DNA of 64,000 bases from Jiella marina (lineage in GTDB: Bacteria > Pseudomonadota > Alphaproteobacteria > Rhizobiales > Rhizobiaceae): contig NZ_JAKQZG010000008.1 in NCBI RefSeq assembly GCF_024359545.1, positions 180,108 to 244,107 on the forward strand. The letters run 5' to 3'. Below, piece after piece: positions 18,128 through 30,039 of the stretch. The notes below the pieces were generated by a model. It was given only the letters and a program-made list of their open reading frames with translations, did not search any database and was not told the DNA's origin. Every line of letters begins with the position of its first letter. Position 1 is the first letter of the stretch. The translations under genes and the position numbers were made by a program.

Positions 18128-20062
18128 ATGAGACTCACCGAGCTTGTTGCCTGGTTCGGGTTGCGCAACGTATCGCGCGGCCTGGTCCTGGCTCAGTTCG
18201 CCGAATTGCAGCGGCAGGTTCCGCTGCTTTACGCGCTTCTGGCGGTCAATGCCGTTGCGGTCGCCTATACCCATCACGGTCTTGCACCATTCTGGTCGAC
18301 GGTGTTGGTGCCGGGCGCCCTGGTGCTGGCCTCGGTGATCCGGCTGTTCGTCTGGGTCGCCCGCCGCGGCAGGACCATCGAAGCAAAGGATGCCCGCAAG
18401 CAGCTTGGCATGACGGTCACGCTAGCCGCCGTCCTCGCGGCAGGATACGTCGCCTGGGCGCTGAACCTCAATCAGTTCGGTGGCCCCTATGAACACGCCC
18501 ATGTGGCGATCTTCATCGCCATCACGGTCATCGGCTGCATTCTGTGCCTTGCCAATCTGCCGCAGGCGGCCGTCATCGTGACGGTCATCGTCACCGTCCC
18601 CTATCTCGCGGTCTATCTGAGCATGGGCGAGACCGTCTTCGTCGCGGTCGGGCTGAACATTCTGCTGGTGACCGGCGTGATGCTTCAGGTCGTGTTCAAC
18701 AATTTCGCCGGCTTCAAGCAACTCATCCTCTCGAAGGGCGAGACAGAGCGGCTCAGCCGGGAAAATCTGCGCATGGCGCATACCGACCCGCTCACCAACC
18801 TTCCCAATCGACGCCAGTTCTTCAACGAACTCGAACGCCGCATCGAACAAGCTGCGGACGCCGGCGCGGTACTGTCGGTGGGCCTGATCGATCTCGATCG
18901 CTTCAAGCCGATCAACGACACCTACGGCCATGTGGTGGGCGACCGGTTGCTCGAGGCGATCGGCGAGCGCCTTTCCAGTGCCGCCGGTGCCGACATGACG
19001 GTCGCTCGGCTCGGCGGCGACGAGTTCGCCTTTCTCGCCGGTGTGGATGCGCTTGAAGCGAAAGCAATCGCGATGCGGATCTGTGCCATGATCGAAGAGC
19101 CGTTCGAGATGGGCAGCCTGTCCGTGACCATCGGGGCGTCGTGCGGTATCGCCGCCTATCCGGATGCGGGGCAGGGCGCTCACGAACTCTACGACCGCGC
19201 CGACTATGTGCTCTATACCTCCAAGGCGAGCAATCGCGGCGGGGTGACGATCTATTCCGCCGACCACGAAACCCGGATCCAGTCGGACCGCGCGGTCGAA
19301 GCGACGATGCGCACGATCGATCTGGACGCGGAGATGTCTGTCGTCTTTCAGCCGATACTGGATGGTGCGAGCGATCGCATTGTGTCGGTCGAGGCGCTCG
19401 GTCGGTGGGCCAGCCCAGTTCTCGGAGACGTTCGGCCGGACGTCTTCGTCACGGTGGCCGAGCGTGCCGGGCTGATCCACGACCTGACCCTCGTCCTGTT
19501 CCGCAAGGCTCTCAGCGTCGCGACGACCCTGCCACAGGACATCAAGCTCTCGTTCAATCTCTCGGCCCATGACGTGACGAATTCGGGCACGATCCTCGCC
19601 CTCGTCACCCTCGTGCGAAAGGCCGACATCGACCCGTCCCGGCTGATCTTCGAACTGACGGAGACCGCGGTGATCCGGGACTTCAAGGCGGCGGAAGCCG
19701 CGATTCAGCTTCTGCGCTCGCTCGGTGCCGAAGTCGCTCTCGACGATTTCGGCACGGGCTATTCCAGCCTCAGCCATCTCCACCGTCTGCCGATCGATCG
19801 CGTCAAGATCGATCGCAGTTTCATGAGCGACTACGCTTCGCCTTCAGGCCGCAACCTCCTGCAGTCGATCCGTGTGCTTTGCAGTGCCATGGAACTCAAA
19901 TGTACCGCCGAAGGCGTCGAGTGCGCCGAACAGGTCGCCGTCCTCAAGGAACTCGGCTACCGCTATTTCCAGGGCTATTACTTCGCCCGGCCGATGCCGG
20001 CCGACGCGCTCAAGGCGCTGGTGGCCGGCGAAGGCTCGGTCGCGGCGGGAAGCGCCGCCTAG
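18128..20062 (+). CDS. Membrane GGDEF-EAL cyclic-di-GMP enzyme
   Basis: A 644-residue protein. Five to six hydrophobic helices at about 35-200 form a membrane sensor. A GGDEF domain follows (about 215-375; active site LGGDEFAF), then an EAL domain (about 395-635) with [36 protein letters not shown] and TAEGVE. Both active sites look intact, so it could make and degrade c-di-GMP. The gene stands alone. Its ribosome site lies inside a potential hairpin. Confidence 0.92.
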   Translation: MRLTELVAWFGLRNVSRGLVLAQFAELQRQVPLLYALLAVNAVAVAYTHHGLAPFWSTVLVPGALVLASVIRLFVWVARRGRTIEAKDARKQLGMTVTLAAVLAAGYVAWALNLNQFGGPYEHAHVAIFIAITVIGCILCLANLPQAAVIVTVIVTVPYLAVYLSMGETVFVAVGLNILLVTGVMLQVVFNNFAGFKQLILSKGETERLSRENLRMAHTDPLTNLPNRRQFFNELERRIEQAADAGAVLSVGLIDLDRFKPINDTYGHVVGDRLLEAIGERLSSAAGADMTVARLGGDEFAFLAGVDALEAKAIAMRICAMIEEPFEMGSLSVTIGASCGIAAYPDAGQGAHELYDRADYVLYTSKASNRGGVTIYSADHETRIQSDRAVEATMRTIDLDAEMSVVFQPILDGASDRIVSVEALGRWASPVLGDVRPDVFVTVAERAGLIHDLTLVLFRKALSVATTLPQDIKLSFNLSAHDVTNSGTILALVTLVRKADIDPSRLIFELTETAVIRDFKAAEAAIQLLRSLGAEVALDDFGTGYSSLSHLHRLPIDRVKIDRSFMSDYASPSGRNLLQSIRVLCSAMELKCTAEGVECAEQVAVLKELGYRYFQGYYFARPMPADALKALVAGEGSVAAGSAA

Positions 20063-20296
20063 CGCTTCGGCTCGTCGCCGACCGCCGACCGCCGGCAGCA
20101 ATTCGGCGTTTGACCGCGCCGCAAAAGCCATCTACCCCCAACACGACATGACGACAGGCCCTCCACGGGCTGAAAGCGATTCCGGGGCGGTCGACCCAAA
20201 CAGGGGACCAGGCCGGAGCTGTCGGAACGATCTGCTTCGGCCATGGTGGCTGAACGGACCTCCGGCGTCATCGACGAACAAGGAGGATCATCGACG

Positions 20297-21427
20297 ATGA
20301 AGGCATTGATGCTTTGCGGCCATGGCAGCCGCGACGCGGGCGCGGTCCGGGAATTTGCCGGGCTTGCCGAGAAGCTGAAGCACCGGCTGCCGGACTGGAA
20401 CACCGATTACGGCTATCTAGAGTTCGCCCGTCCGGTCATCCGCGACGGCCTCGACCGGCTGCGCGAGAGCGGCGCTTCCGAGATCATGGCGCTGCCCGGC
20501 ATGTTGTTCGCCGCCGGCCACGCCAAGAACGACATTCCCTCGGTTCTCAATACCTACGCCGCCGAGACCGGTGCGAAGATCACCTATGGCCGCGAACTCG
20601 GCATCGACCCGAAGATGCTGCGCGCCGCAGGGGCCCGCATCAAGGAATGTCTGGTGGCCGACGGCTGGCAGGAGGGCGAGCCGCTGCACGACACGATGCT
20701 GGTCGTCGTCGGGCGCGGTGCCTCGGACCCGGACGCCAATTCCAACGTGTCCAAGGTCATGCGCATGTTGTGGGAGGGCTTCGGCTTCGGCTGGGGCGAG
20801 ACCGCCTATTCGGGCGTGACCTTCCCGCTGGTCGAGCCCGGCCTCGAACATGCCGCACGCCTCGGCTACAAGCGGATCGTGGTGTTTCCCTATTTCCTGT
20901 TCACCGGCGTTCTGGTGCGCCGCATCTACGACCAGACCGACAATGTCGCCGCCCGCCACCCCGACATCCGCTTCCTCAAGGCCTCCTATCTCGGCGCCCA
21001 CGATCTCGTGGTCGAGACCTTCGTCGATCGTCTCAACGAGATCCTCGAAGGCACCAACACCATGAACTGCCAGATGTGCAAATATCGCGAGCAGGTTCTG
21101 GGCTTCGAGACGGAGGTAGGCCTCGCCCAGGAGAGCCACCACCACCATGTGGAGGGCATCGGCTCGTCGGAAGACTGCGACCTCTGCGACCAGAGCTGCA
21201 CCGGCGCCTGCCGCACGGCGCCTGCCAAGCACACGCATGATCACGGCCACGACCATGGTCATGATCACGTCCATGGCGGCGACGACCATCACCACGCCCA
21301 CGACGGCAACGGCCATCATCATGCCCATCATCACGGGCATGGACAGGGTCACGGGCACGACCATGGGCATCACCACCATCCCTATCCCCATGCCGACCAC
21401 CCGCTGGGCCCGCAATCGATGCGGTAA
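20297..21427 (+). CDS. cbiX: CbiX-type sirohydrochlorin cobaltochelatase with His-rich tail
   Basis: A 376-residue protein. The N-terminal chelatase repeat starts MKALMLCGHGSRDAG, with AAGHAKNDIPSVL and GRGASDPDANSN in the first half and a second half around FPYFLFTGVLVRRI. The C-terminus holds MNCQMCKYR, an MXCXXC motif, then CDLCDQSCTGAC and about 70 residues dominated by His, Asp and Gly. Long CbiX forms with an MXCXXC motif and His-rich region are known to bind an Fe-S centre and metal. The ATG at 20297 has a perfect AGGAGG site. It inserts cobalt into sirohydrochlorin, an early cobalamin step. Confidence 0.9.
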   Translation: MKALMLCGHGSRDAGAVREFAGLAEKLKHRLPDWNTDYGYLEFARPVIRDGLDRLRESGASEIMALPGMLFAAGHAKNDIPSVLNTYAAETGAKITYGRELGIDPKMLRAAGARIKECLVADGWQEGEPLHDTMLVVVGRGASDPDANSNVSKVMRMLWEGFGFGWGETAYSGVTFPLVEPGLEHAARLGYKRIVVFPYFLFTGVLVRRIYDQTDNVAARHPDIRFLKASYLGAHDLVVETFVDRLNEILEGTNTMNCQMCKYREQVLGFETEVGLAQESHHHHVEGIGSSEDCDLCDQSCTGACRTAPAKHTHDHGHDHGHDHVHGGDDHHHAHDGNGHHHAHHHGHGQGHGHDHGHHHHPYPHADHPLGPQSMR

Positions 21428-21469
21428 GACAAGCCGCACCGGCAGGGCTGGAGCCCACAGGGAAAACGG

Positions 21470-21494
21470 TGCATGACTTGATGAAAGTCGTGCA
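21470..21494 (+). other. Hairpin between cbiX and the fused cobH
   Basis: TGCATGACTT pairs with AAGTCGTGCA over 10 positions with one G-U wobble and a 5-base loop. It lies in the only non-overlapping junction of the cobalamin cluster and has no T-tract. The conserved boxes of a cobalamin riboswitch were not recognised here or upstream of cbiX. Confidence 0.4.
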
Positions 21495-21566
21495 AACAAC
21501 CAGAACTTCGAAGCGACGGGGCGATCCCGGCGCTTCCTGGTTTCGAAAGGCGAGACGACCGACGCG

Positions 21567-23147
21567 ATGGCTCTCTTCGACCGCTATGCGATCATCGACT
21601 GGTCGGCTGCGAACACGCCGACCACCGGCAAGGATTCCATCTGGATCGCCTTCGCTACCCGGTCCGGCAGCGATGTCGAACTGGTCGAGACCGTCAATCC
21701 GCCGACCCGCTCGGCAGCCATGGCGCGGCTCCGGCAGTTCTTCCGCGACGCGCTCGCCGAGGATGCGAGGGTCTTTGCCGGCTTCGACTTTCCCTTCGGC
21801 TATCCGGCCGGGGCCGCGGCGGCCATCGCCCGCGAGGCGGACTGGCGCGCGCTCTGGGCCTATTTCGCCGAGACGCTGACCGACCGCGACGACAATTTCT
21901 CCAATCGTTTCGAGGTGACGGGCCGGCTCAACCGCGAGCGGCTCGCCTTCGCGCCGATGTATTGGGGCCGCCCGATGCATCAGGTGATCCCCGACCTGTC
22001 GGTGACGAAGCCCGATCCCTATCCGACCGAGTTGCCCGAAAAGCGGATGGCGGAAGCCCGCACCGCCAAGGCGCAGCCGGTCTGGAAGCTGAACTTCACC
22101 GGCTCGGTCGGCAGCCAGGCGATCACCGGCATGGCCCGGCTCGAACATCTGCGCCGCGATCCCGAATTCGCCGGCAAGATCGCCGTCTGGCCCTTCGAGA
22201 CGAGGTTTGCGCAGGATCTGTCCGCGCCGATCGTTCTCGGCGAAGTCTATCCGGGTCTTCTCGACATCGATCGCGGCGAAAAGTCCTGTCTCGACGAGGC
22301 GCAGGTCGAGACGATGGTCGAGCTCTTCGCGCGCCTCGACGTCGCCGGCCGCTTCGAGCATCTCCTGGCGACACCGCCGAACCTTTCGGAGGCCGAGCAG
22401 GCGTCAGCTTTGGCGGAGGAGGGCTGGATCGTCGGGCTCGACCAGCTCAAGGAAGCCAATATGGCCGCCGCCACGGGCGGCGAGCCGAATTTCGACGCCA
22501 TCGGCGGATCCGGCGCGAGCTATCTTCGCGATCCGGCGGCGATTTACGAGGAGAGCTTCCGCATCATCCGCGAAGAGGCTGACCTGACCGCGCTTCCGGC
22601 CGAGGCCGAGTCCCTGGTCATCCGCATGATCCACGCCTGCGGCATGCCGGATATTACCGCTGATCTTCAAATCTCGGACAGTGCCGTCGCGGCCGGCCAT
22701 GCAGCGCTGACTGCTGGCGCCCCGATCCTCTGCGACACCGAAATGGTGGCCCATGGCATCATCTCCGCCAATCTGAAGCAGCAGAACAAGATCGTCTGCC
22801 GGCTCACCGATCCGCGAACCAAGCGCATCGCCGAGCGCGAGGGCACGACCCGCTCGGCCGCCCAGGTCGATCTGTGGACAGACGATCTCCTGGAGGGAGC
22901 GATCGTCGCGATCGGCAATGCACCCACGGCGCTCTTCCGTCTTCTGGAGCGGCTGGAGGCCGGCGCGGCCAAGCCGGCGCTGATCATCGGCGTGCCGGTC
23001 GGCTTCGTCGGTGCGGTGGAATCCAAGGCGGCACTGGCGGAAGATTCCCATGGCGTGCCCTTCGTCACAATCACCGGCCGGCGCGGCGGCAGCGCCTTGG
23101 CCGCGGCCGCCGTGAACGCGCTTGCCATCGGGGCGGACAAGACATGA
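21567..23147 (+). CDS. cobH: Precorrin-8X methylmutase fused to an unknown N-terminal domain
   Basis: A 526-residue protein. Residues from about 320 match CobH/CbiC: DPAAIYEESFRIIREEADL, the catalytic histidine in MIHACG, GAPILCDTEMVAHGI and GVPVGFVGAVESK. CobH moves a methyl group from C-11 to C-12 to give hydrogenobyrinate. The first ~310 residues (FDRYAIIDWSAANTPTTGK, VFAGFDFPFGYPAG) are not part of CobH. Their alternating strands resemble RNase H-fold DUF429-like proteins, but this is a guess. The stop overlaps cobL (ATGA). Confidence 0.85.
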   Translation: MALFDRYAIIDWSAANTPTTGKDSIWIAFATRSGSDVELVETVNPPTRSAAMARLRQFFRDALAEDARVFAGFDFPFGYPAGAAAAIAREADWRALWAYFAETLTDRDDNFSNRFEVTGRLNRERLAFAPMYWGRPMHQVIPDLSVTKPDPYPTELPEKRMAEARTAKAQPVWKLNFTGSVGSQAITGMARLEHLRRDPEFAGKIAVWPFETRFAQDLSAPIVLGEVYPGLLDIDRGEKSCLDEAQVETMVELFARLDVAGRFEHLLATPPNLSEAEQASALAEEGWIVGLDQLKEANMAAATGGEPNFDAIGGSGASYLRDPAAIYEESFRIIREEADLTALPAEAESLVIRMIHACGMPDITADLQISDSAVAAGHAALTAGAPILCDTEMVAHGIISANLKQQNKIVCRLTDPRTKRIAEREGTTRSAAQVDLWTDDLLEGAIVAIGNAPTALFRLLERLEAGAAKPALIIGVPVGFVGAVESKAALAEDSHGVPFVTITGRRGGSALAAAAVNALAIGADKT

Positions 23148-24445
23148 GCGACCCCGTTCGCCCCTGGCTCGCCGGCCGCTCTCCATCGGCCGATGAGCCT
23201 GCGCCGGAGGCCCGCACGGCGCCCTGGCTGACGATCGTCGGCATGGGCGATGACGGGCTTGCCTCTCTCTCGCAGGAGGCCCTGACCGCGCTTGATCGCG
23301 CAAGCGTCATCTTCGGCGGTGAACGGCACCTGAGGCTTCTCGGCGAGACGCGCGCCGAGACCATCGTCTGGTCGACGCCCTTCGCCGACGCCCTTCGAAG
23401 GCTGATGGGCTATGCAGGACAGCCGACCGTCGTGCTGGCGACGGGCGATCCCATGTGGTTCGGCGTTGGCGCGACGCTGGCGCGGCATCTCGAGCCGCAG
23501 GACATGCGGATTCTGCCAGCGCAATCGGCCTTCTCCCTGGCTGCGGCGAAGCTGCGCTGGCCCCTTCAGTCGACAGGATGCCTGACCGTCCATGGACGCC
23601 CCGTCGACCAGCTCGCGCGCCATCTGGCGCCGGGCGAGCGGCTGCTTGTGCTGTCCGCCGACAAGGATTCGCCTCGTTCGATCGCCCGGCTCCTCACCAG
23701 CCGCGGCTTCGGTCAAAGCCGCCTGACCGTGATGGAGCATCTCGGGGGAGCCGACGAGCGCATTCGTGAAACGGTCGCCGCCGGCTACGACCTTGCCGAC
23801 GAAGCCGACCTCAACCTCGTCGGCATCGAATGCGTCGCGGGGCGTGCGGCGACGCCGCGCCCGACGACTGCGGGCCTTCCGGACGACGCTTTCGTCCACG
23901 ATGGCAAGATGACCAAGCGCGTGCTCCGGGCCCTCGCCGTCGCGACGCTGTGCCCGCTTCCCGGGGCGAGGCTCTGGGACATTGGCGCCGGCGCCGGTTC
24001 CATCGCCATCGAATGGCTGCGCGCCGCGCCCCGCACTCAGGCCGTGGCCATCGAGCCGAAGCCCGAGCGCTGCCGGATGATTGCCGAGAATGCCGCCACG
24101 CTCGGCGTGCCGGAATTGCAGATCATCGAGGGAGAGGCGCCGCAGGCCCTTGCGGGGCTCACCGCGCCGGATGCGATCTTCATCGGCGGCGGGCTGTCCG
24201 ACGGCGTCTTTGACGCGGCCTTTGAGGCTTTGCGTCCCGGCGGGCGGCTGGTCGCCCATGCGGTGACGCTCGAATCCGAGGCGGTGCTGATCGATCTCCA
24301 CGCCCGCTTTGGCGGCGAACTGATGCGGGTCGCCGTCGACCGTGCCGAACCGGTCGGGCCCTATCGCGGCTTCAAGCCGTCCATGCCGGTGGTTCACTGG
24401 CATGTCGAGAAGCCTTTTGCGGCCCCAGCGGAGCGGCCTGCATGA
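23144..24445 (+). CDS. cobL: Precorrin-6Y C5,15-methyltransferase (decarboxylating)
   Basis: A 433-residue bifunctional enzyme. The N-terminal half is a tetrapyrrole methylase (CbiE-like; WLTIVGMGDDGLASLS, VVLATGDPMWFGVG). The C-terminal half is a CbiT-like Rossmann methyltransferase (FVHDGKMTKRVLRAL, LWDIGAGAGSIAIEWLR, IFIGGGLSDGVFDAAF). CobL methylates C-5 and C-15 and decarboxylates the C-12 acetate. It is linked by 4-base overlaps to the genes on both sides. Confidence 0.93.
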   Translation: MSDPVRPWLAGRSPSADEPAPEARTAPWLTIVGMGDDGLASLSQEALTALDRASVIFGGERHLRLLGETRAETIVWSTPFADALRRLMGYAGQPTVVLATGDPMWFGVGATLARHLEPQDMRILPAQSAFSLAAAKLRWPLQSTGCLTVHGRPVDQLARHLAPGERLLVLSADKDSPRSIARLLTSRGFGQSRLTVMEHLGGADERIRETVAAGYDLADEADLNLVGIECVAGRAATPRPTTAGLPDDAFVHDGKMTKRVLRALAVATLCPLPGARLWDIGAGAGSIAIEWLRAAPRTQAVAIEPKPERCRMIAENAATLGVPELQIIEGEAPQALAGLTAPDAIFIGGGLSDGVFDAAFEALRPGGRLVAHAVTLESEAVLIDLHARFGGELMRVAVDRAEPVGPYRGFKPSMPVVHWHVEKPFAAPAERPA

Positions 24446-25203
24446 ACCAGACCGGCCGGCTTTACGGCCTCGGCGTCGGACCGGGCGATCCCGAGCTCCT
24501 GACGCTGAAGGCCCTGCGTCTCCTGAAGGCTGCCCCGGTTGTGGCCTATCCCGCGCCCGACCACGGCACGAGCTTCGCCCGCTCGATCGTGGCGGACTTC
24601 CTGCGGCCCGAACAGGTGGAAATCCCGATCGTGGTTCCGATGCAGGTCGCGCGCTTTCCCGCTGCCGAGGTCTATGACGAGGCCGCGCGGGCGATTGCCG
24701 GTCATCTCGATGCCGGGCGCGACGTCGCGGTGCTCTGCGAGGGCGACCCGTTCTTCTACGGCTCCTTCATGTATCTCTTCGAGCGGCTGTCCGGCGGCTA
24801 CCCCGGCGAGATCGTGCCGGGCGTTGCCTCGCCCATGGCAGCCGCGGCCCGGGCCTTTGCGCCGCTCGCCGCGCGCAACGATGCCCTGACGGTGCTGCCG
24901 GGGCCGCTTGACGACACCGCGCTCGCCGCCCGCATCGAAGCGGCGGAAGCCTTCGTCATCATGAAGCTCGGCCGGCATTTCGACCGCGTGCGGGCCCTGC
25001 TCGAAGATCTCGGCCTCACCGATTGCTGCCTCTACTGCGAGCGGGTGACGCTCGCCGAGGAGCGGGTCATGCCGCTTCGCGAGGTTTCGGGCGAAGCGCC
25101 GTATTTCTCGATGATCCTCGGCTACCGCGGAGCCGAGCGGGTGATCGTCGAGAGCTTTTCCGCCGAAGCGCGGGCGAACCGAAAGCAGGGAATGCGCGCG
25201 TGA
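24442..25203 (+). CDS. cobI: Precorrin-2 C20-methyltransferase
   Basis: A 253-residue tetrapyrrole methylase. It begins GRLYGLGVGPGDPELLTLKA and contains AVLCEGDPFFYGSFMYLFER and IVPGVASPMAAAA, the SAM-binding and substrate loops of CobI/CbiL. It methylates C-20 of precorrin-2 (or the cobalt form). Length and motifs are normal. ATGA and GTGA overlaps tie it to cobL and cobJ. Confidence 0.93.
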   Translation: MNQTGRLYGLGVGPGDPELLTLKALRLLKAAPVVAYPAPDHGTSFARSIVADFLRPEQVEIPIVVPMQVARFPAAEVYDEAARAIAGHLDAGRDVAVLCEGDPFFYGSFMYLFERLSGGYPGEIVPGVASPMAAAARAFAPLAARNDALTVLPGPLDDTALAARIEAAEAFVIMKLGRHFDRVRALLEDLGLTDCCLYCERVTLAEERVMPLREVSGEAPYFSMILGYRGAERVIVESFSAEARANRKQGMRA

Positions 25204-27026
25204 AGTCTCTTGCCTCGACCAATCCGGCAGTCGTCATTCTCTCGGAGACAGCCCGGCCGCTGGCCGAGACCATCGCCGCGGCCATCGGCGGCACGATCGA
25301 AGCCGCCATACGGTCGGAGACCGACGAGACAGCGGCCGACCTCCTGCGCCGGCTGTTCGCCGACGGGCGGCCAATCATCGGGATCATGGCCTCCGGCGCG
25401 CTGATCCGCATTCTGGCGCCGGTTCTGGCCGACAAGCGGAGCGAGCCGCCCGTGATTGCCGTCGCCGAGGATGGATCGGCGGTCGTGCCACTGCTCGGCG
25501 GGCATCACGGCGCCAACGATCTTGCGCGCAAGATCGCCGAGGCCGTCGACGGCTTTGCCGCGATCACCACCGCCGGCGATCTGAAGCTCGGCGTCGCGCT
25601 AGATCAGCCGCCACAGGGCTATGCGCTGGAAAACCCGCAGGATGCCAAGCGTCTCATGGCGGCGCTTCTGGCCGGTGCCGAAGCGCAGCTCACGGGCAGG
25701 GCACCCTGGCTGGAGGCCTCTCGCATAGGCTTCTCGGACAGAGGCGAGGTGCGCCTGACCCTATCGAGCGACGCTCGCGCTCCTGAAGCCGAAGAACTAC
25801 TCTATCGCCCGAAGAGCCTCGTTCTGGGGCTGGGCGCCGAGCGAGGTGCGCCCCCGCAGGAGGCGATCGCGCTCGCCGAAGCGGTTGTGGCCGAAGCCGG
25901 CGTCAGCCCGCTTTCGCTCGCCGCCGTGGCAAGCCTCGACGTGAAAGCCGACGAGACGGCGGTTCATGCGGTGGCCGACCATTTCGGCGTGCCCGCCCGA
26001 TTCTTCTCAGCCGCAACGCTTGAAGCGGAGACGCCGCGGCTCGAAAACCCCTCCGACATCGTCTTTCGCGAGGTCGGGTGTCATGGCGTCGCGGAAGGGT
26101 CTGCGCTCGCCGCTGTCGGATCGGACGGTGCCTTGCAGTTACCCAAACGCAAGTCGCAGCGCGTCACGGCTGCCCTCGGACAAGCGCCGAGTCCGATCGA
26201 CCCGTCAACGGTCGGCCGGGCCCGGGGCACGCTCTTCGTCGTCGGCATCGGGCCTGGAGACGAAGCCTGGCGCTCGCCGGAAGCGAGCCGCATGGTTCAG
26301 GCCGCGACCGACCTCGTCGGCTATTCGCTCTATCTCGACTTGCTGGGGCACCTGGCCGAAAAGAAGACCCGTCACGATTTCGATCTCGGCCGGGAAGAGG
26401 CGCGGGTCTGCCACGCCATGGAACTGGCGGGCGAGGGCAGGACGGTGGCGCTTATCTGTTCCGGGGATGCCGGCATTTACGCCATGGCGACGCTCGTCTT
26501 CGAGCTCTTGGAACGCGGCGATCTCTCCGACGCGGCGCGGCGCATCGCCGTCCAGTGCGCCCCCGGCATCTCCGCGCTTCAGGCTGCGGCGGCACGGGTC
26601 GGCGCGCCACTGGGGCACGACTTCTGTACGATTTCGCTTTCGGACCTGCTCACGCCTTGGGAGGATATCGAACGGCGCGTGAAGGTGGCGGCGGAAGGCG
26701 ACTTCGTCATCGCCTTCTACAATCCAGTCTCGAAGAAGCGCCGCACCCAGCTTGCCTTCGCCCGGGATGCGCTCCTGAAGGTCCGGCCGGCAGACACGCC
26801 CGTCGTGCTCGCGACCAATCTCGGCCGTCCCGGCGAGACCATCCGCATCGTTCCCCTGTCGGGACTCGATGTGGACGATGTCGACATGCTGACCGTCGTC
26901 ATCGTCGGCTCGACCAACACTCGGGTGGTTGCCACGGGGGACGGAAAGCGCTGGGCCTACACGCCGCGCGGCTATGCGAGGAAGGCGGGGACGGGAATTA
27001 TGGGCGGGAGCGAGGCGGCGGAGTAG
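25200..27026 (+). CDS. cobJ: CbiG-CobJ fusion: cobalamin protein CbiG plus precorrin-3B C17-methyltransferase
   Basis: A 608-residue fusion. Residues about 1-330 are CbiG-like: PIIGIMASGALIRILAPVL and LLGGHHGANDLARKIA in the N-terminal part, and LVLGLGAERGAPPQEAI and SLDVKADETAVHAVADHFG in the C-terminal part. Residues about 345-600 are the CobJ/CbiH methylase (LFVVGIGPGDEAWRSPEAS, LICSGDAGIYAMATLV, FYNPVSKKRRTQL). CobJ methylates C-17 with ring contraction; CbiG opens the delta-lactone in the cobalt-early route. The GTG start overlaps cobI. No cobG is present in the window. Confidence 0.9.
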   Translation: MKSLASTNPAVVILSETARPLAETIAAAIGGTIEAAIRSETDETAADLLRRLFADGRPIIGIMASGALIRILAPVLADKRSEPPVIAVAEDGSAVVPLLGGHHGANDLARKIAEAVDGFAAITTAGDLKLGVALDQPPQGYALENPQDAKRLMAALLAGAEAQLTGRAPWLEASRIGFSDRGEVRLTLSSDARAPEAEELLYRPKSLVLGLGAERGAPPQEAIALAEAVVAEAGVSPLSLAAVASLDVKADETAVHAVADHFGVPARFFSAATLEAETPRLENPSDIVFREVGCHGVAEGSALAAVGSDGALQLPKRKSQRVTAALGQAPSPIDPSTVGRARGTLFVVGIGPGDEAWRSPEASRMVQAATDLVGYSLYLDLLGHLAEKKTRHDFDLGREEARVCHAMELAGEGRTVALICSGDAGIYAMATLVFELLERGDLSDAARRIAVQCAPGISALQAAAARVGAPLGHDFCTISLSDLLTPWEDIERRVKVAAEGDFVIAFYNPVSKKRRTQLAFARDALLKVRPADTPVVLATNLGRPGETIRIVPLSGLDVDDVDMLTVVIVGSTNTRVVATGDGKRWAYTPRGYARKAGTGIMGGSEAAE

Positions 27027-27103
27027 CCTGGTCTTTGATGGCAGGAGGCTCTCGGCGCTGTTTCCACGGGCCGTATGCCTTTGTCTTTGCGACATGGGAA
27101 CCG

Positions 27104-27237
27104 CGTCATCCCGGCCTTGAGCCGGGATCCATGCCAAGCCTCTTCAGTTGCCGCGCCGTCTCGGACCATGCTCCTTCGGCACCGTCCCGGCGTCTTCCAT
27201 GCTGAGGCATGGATCCCGGCTCAAGGCCGGGATGACG
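27104..27237. repeat. Perfect 32-base inverted repeat with 70-base spacer
   Basis: The left arm is 27104-27135 and the right arm 27206-27237; the arms are exact reverse complements (CGTCATCCCGGCCTTGAGCC at the left end). Each arm also contains a CCCGGC/GCCGGG mini-stem. This type of CGTCATCCCGG repeat is common between genes in alphaproteobacteria. It lies between the convergent ends of cobJ and secA and could also act as a transcript-end stem. Confidence 0.85.
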
Positions 27238-27312
27238 AAGCTTTGGCGGGACGCGGCTAACTATAATCGGACGCGTGACAGCAGTGGCCGGACGAGCAGC
27301 CGTTCGCGACGC

Positions 27313-30039
<2,727 letters not shown>

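Noticed and set aside
20063..20296. Cobalamin riboswitch before cbiX
   Set aside because: A short stretch around 20170 loosely resembles part of one, but the conserved downstream boxes were not found.
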